Assembly: GCA_047604965.1 (NCBI GenBank)
Contig: JASGGQ010000155.1
Span: forward strand, 1-5,758
Reading direction: 5' to 3'
DNA length: 5,758 nt
From: JAGIBJ01 sp047604965
GTDB taxonomy: Bacteria; Actinomycetota; Thermoleophilia; Solirubrobacterales; Solirubrobacteraceae
The notes under the pieces were generated by a model, which saw only the letters and a list, made by a program, of their open reading frames with translations, ran no database searches and was not told where the DNA came from. The translations under genes were made by a program, and so were the position numbers. Each line of letters opens with the position of its first letter. The first letter of the stretch is position 1. Below are positions 5,548 through 5,758 of the stretch, piece by piece.

Positions 5548-5758
5548 ACGCCATGACCGACGACCGCGCACCGGTGATCGTCGGGCTCGGGGAGGCCACG
5601 CGCCGCACCGACGACCCGCCGCTGCGCAGCGTGCCGGCATTCGTCGCACATGCGCTACGCGGCGCCGCCGCCGACGCCTACGCGGCGCCCGGCCCGGCCT
5701 GGAACGCGCCGGTCGATGGCTCGCCGGGAGCGTTGCTGCGTGCCGCCCAGCTGGTCGC
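5544..5758 (+). CDS. N-terminal fragment, probable thiolase-family acetyl-CoA acetyltransferase (runs off the window)
   Basis: An open frame continues to the right edge without a stop. The start is either the GTG at 5544, overlapping the dehydrogenase stop as GTGA, or the in-frame ATG at 5553, 5 nt after that stop. Either way translation is probably coupled to the upstream gene. From the ATG the visible 68 residues begin MTDDRAPVIVGLGEATRRTD. The pattern of a short polar lead, then PVIVGxGE/Q and an Arg-rich turn, is common at the N-terminus of thiolase-like acetyl-CoA acetyltransferases. Later parts (AFVAHALRGAAADAY, then GALLRAAQLVA) could be the helices before and after the first strand. 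The catalytic Cys and His regions are outside the window, so the family call rests on the N-terminus and on the neighbouring acyl-CoA dehydrogenase. A real coding frame is more certain than its name. Confidence 0.6.
   Translation, partial: MNAMTDDRAPVIVGLGEATRRTDDPPLRSVPAFVAHALRGAAADAYAAPGPAWNAPVDGSPGALLRAAQLV

Overview
This is a GC-rich window (roughly two thirds G+C by eye) from a bacterial chromosome. The codon use, the GTG/TTG starts and the gene content (fused-alpha-subunit transhydrogenase, FadE-like acyl-CoA dehydrogenase followed by a thiolase-like gene, Cys-anchored lipoprotein) fit a high-GC lineage such as Actinobacteriota, possibly a Thermoleophilia-like member. No marker gene fixes the taxon, so this is inference.

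Layout. From the left edge to 2953, the minus strand carries a two-gene operon for the membrane-bound, proton-translocating NAD(P)+ transhydrogenase. pntA (2953 to 1427) comes first and pntB (1423 to the left edge) follows after a 3-nt gap. PntB appears to end exactly at the window edge. Both genes have the same strong Shine-Dalgarno octamer, and pntA starts with TTG. Upstream of pntA is a 301-bp gap (2954-3254) with no convincing gene. It contains two interleaved, directly abutting 9-bp inverted repeats with the topology of an H-type pseudoknot. Next, also on the minus strand, is a gene for a secreted lipoprotein of unknown function (4148 to 3255).

The lipoprotein gene is divergent from a plus-strand acyl-CoA dehydrogenase (4384-5547). 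The space between them holds a 54-bp near-perfect palindrome (4232-4285; 26-bp arms, one mismatch), which is the most striking non-coding structure here. The dehydrogenase is followed by, and may overlap by 4 nt (GTGA), the 5' end of a gene whose N-terminus resembles thiolase-family acetyl-CoA acetyltransferases; it runs off the right edge.

Functionally, the left half supplies NADPH at the expense of the proton gradient. The right half looks like a fatty-acid or acyl-CoA oxidation pair (dehydrogenation, then thiolysis). The lipoprotein has no evident link to either. I see no mobile-element gene, CRISPR array, tRNA or rRNA. Nothing amounts to a clear new multi-gene system; the unexplained parts are the two structured non-coding elements and the lipoprotein.
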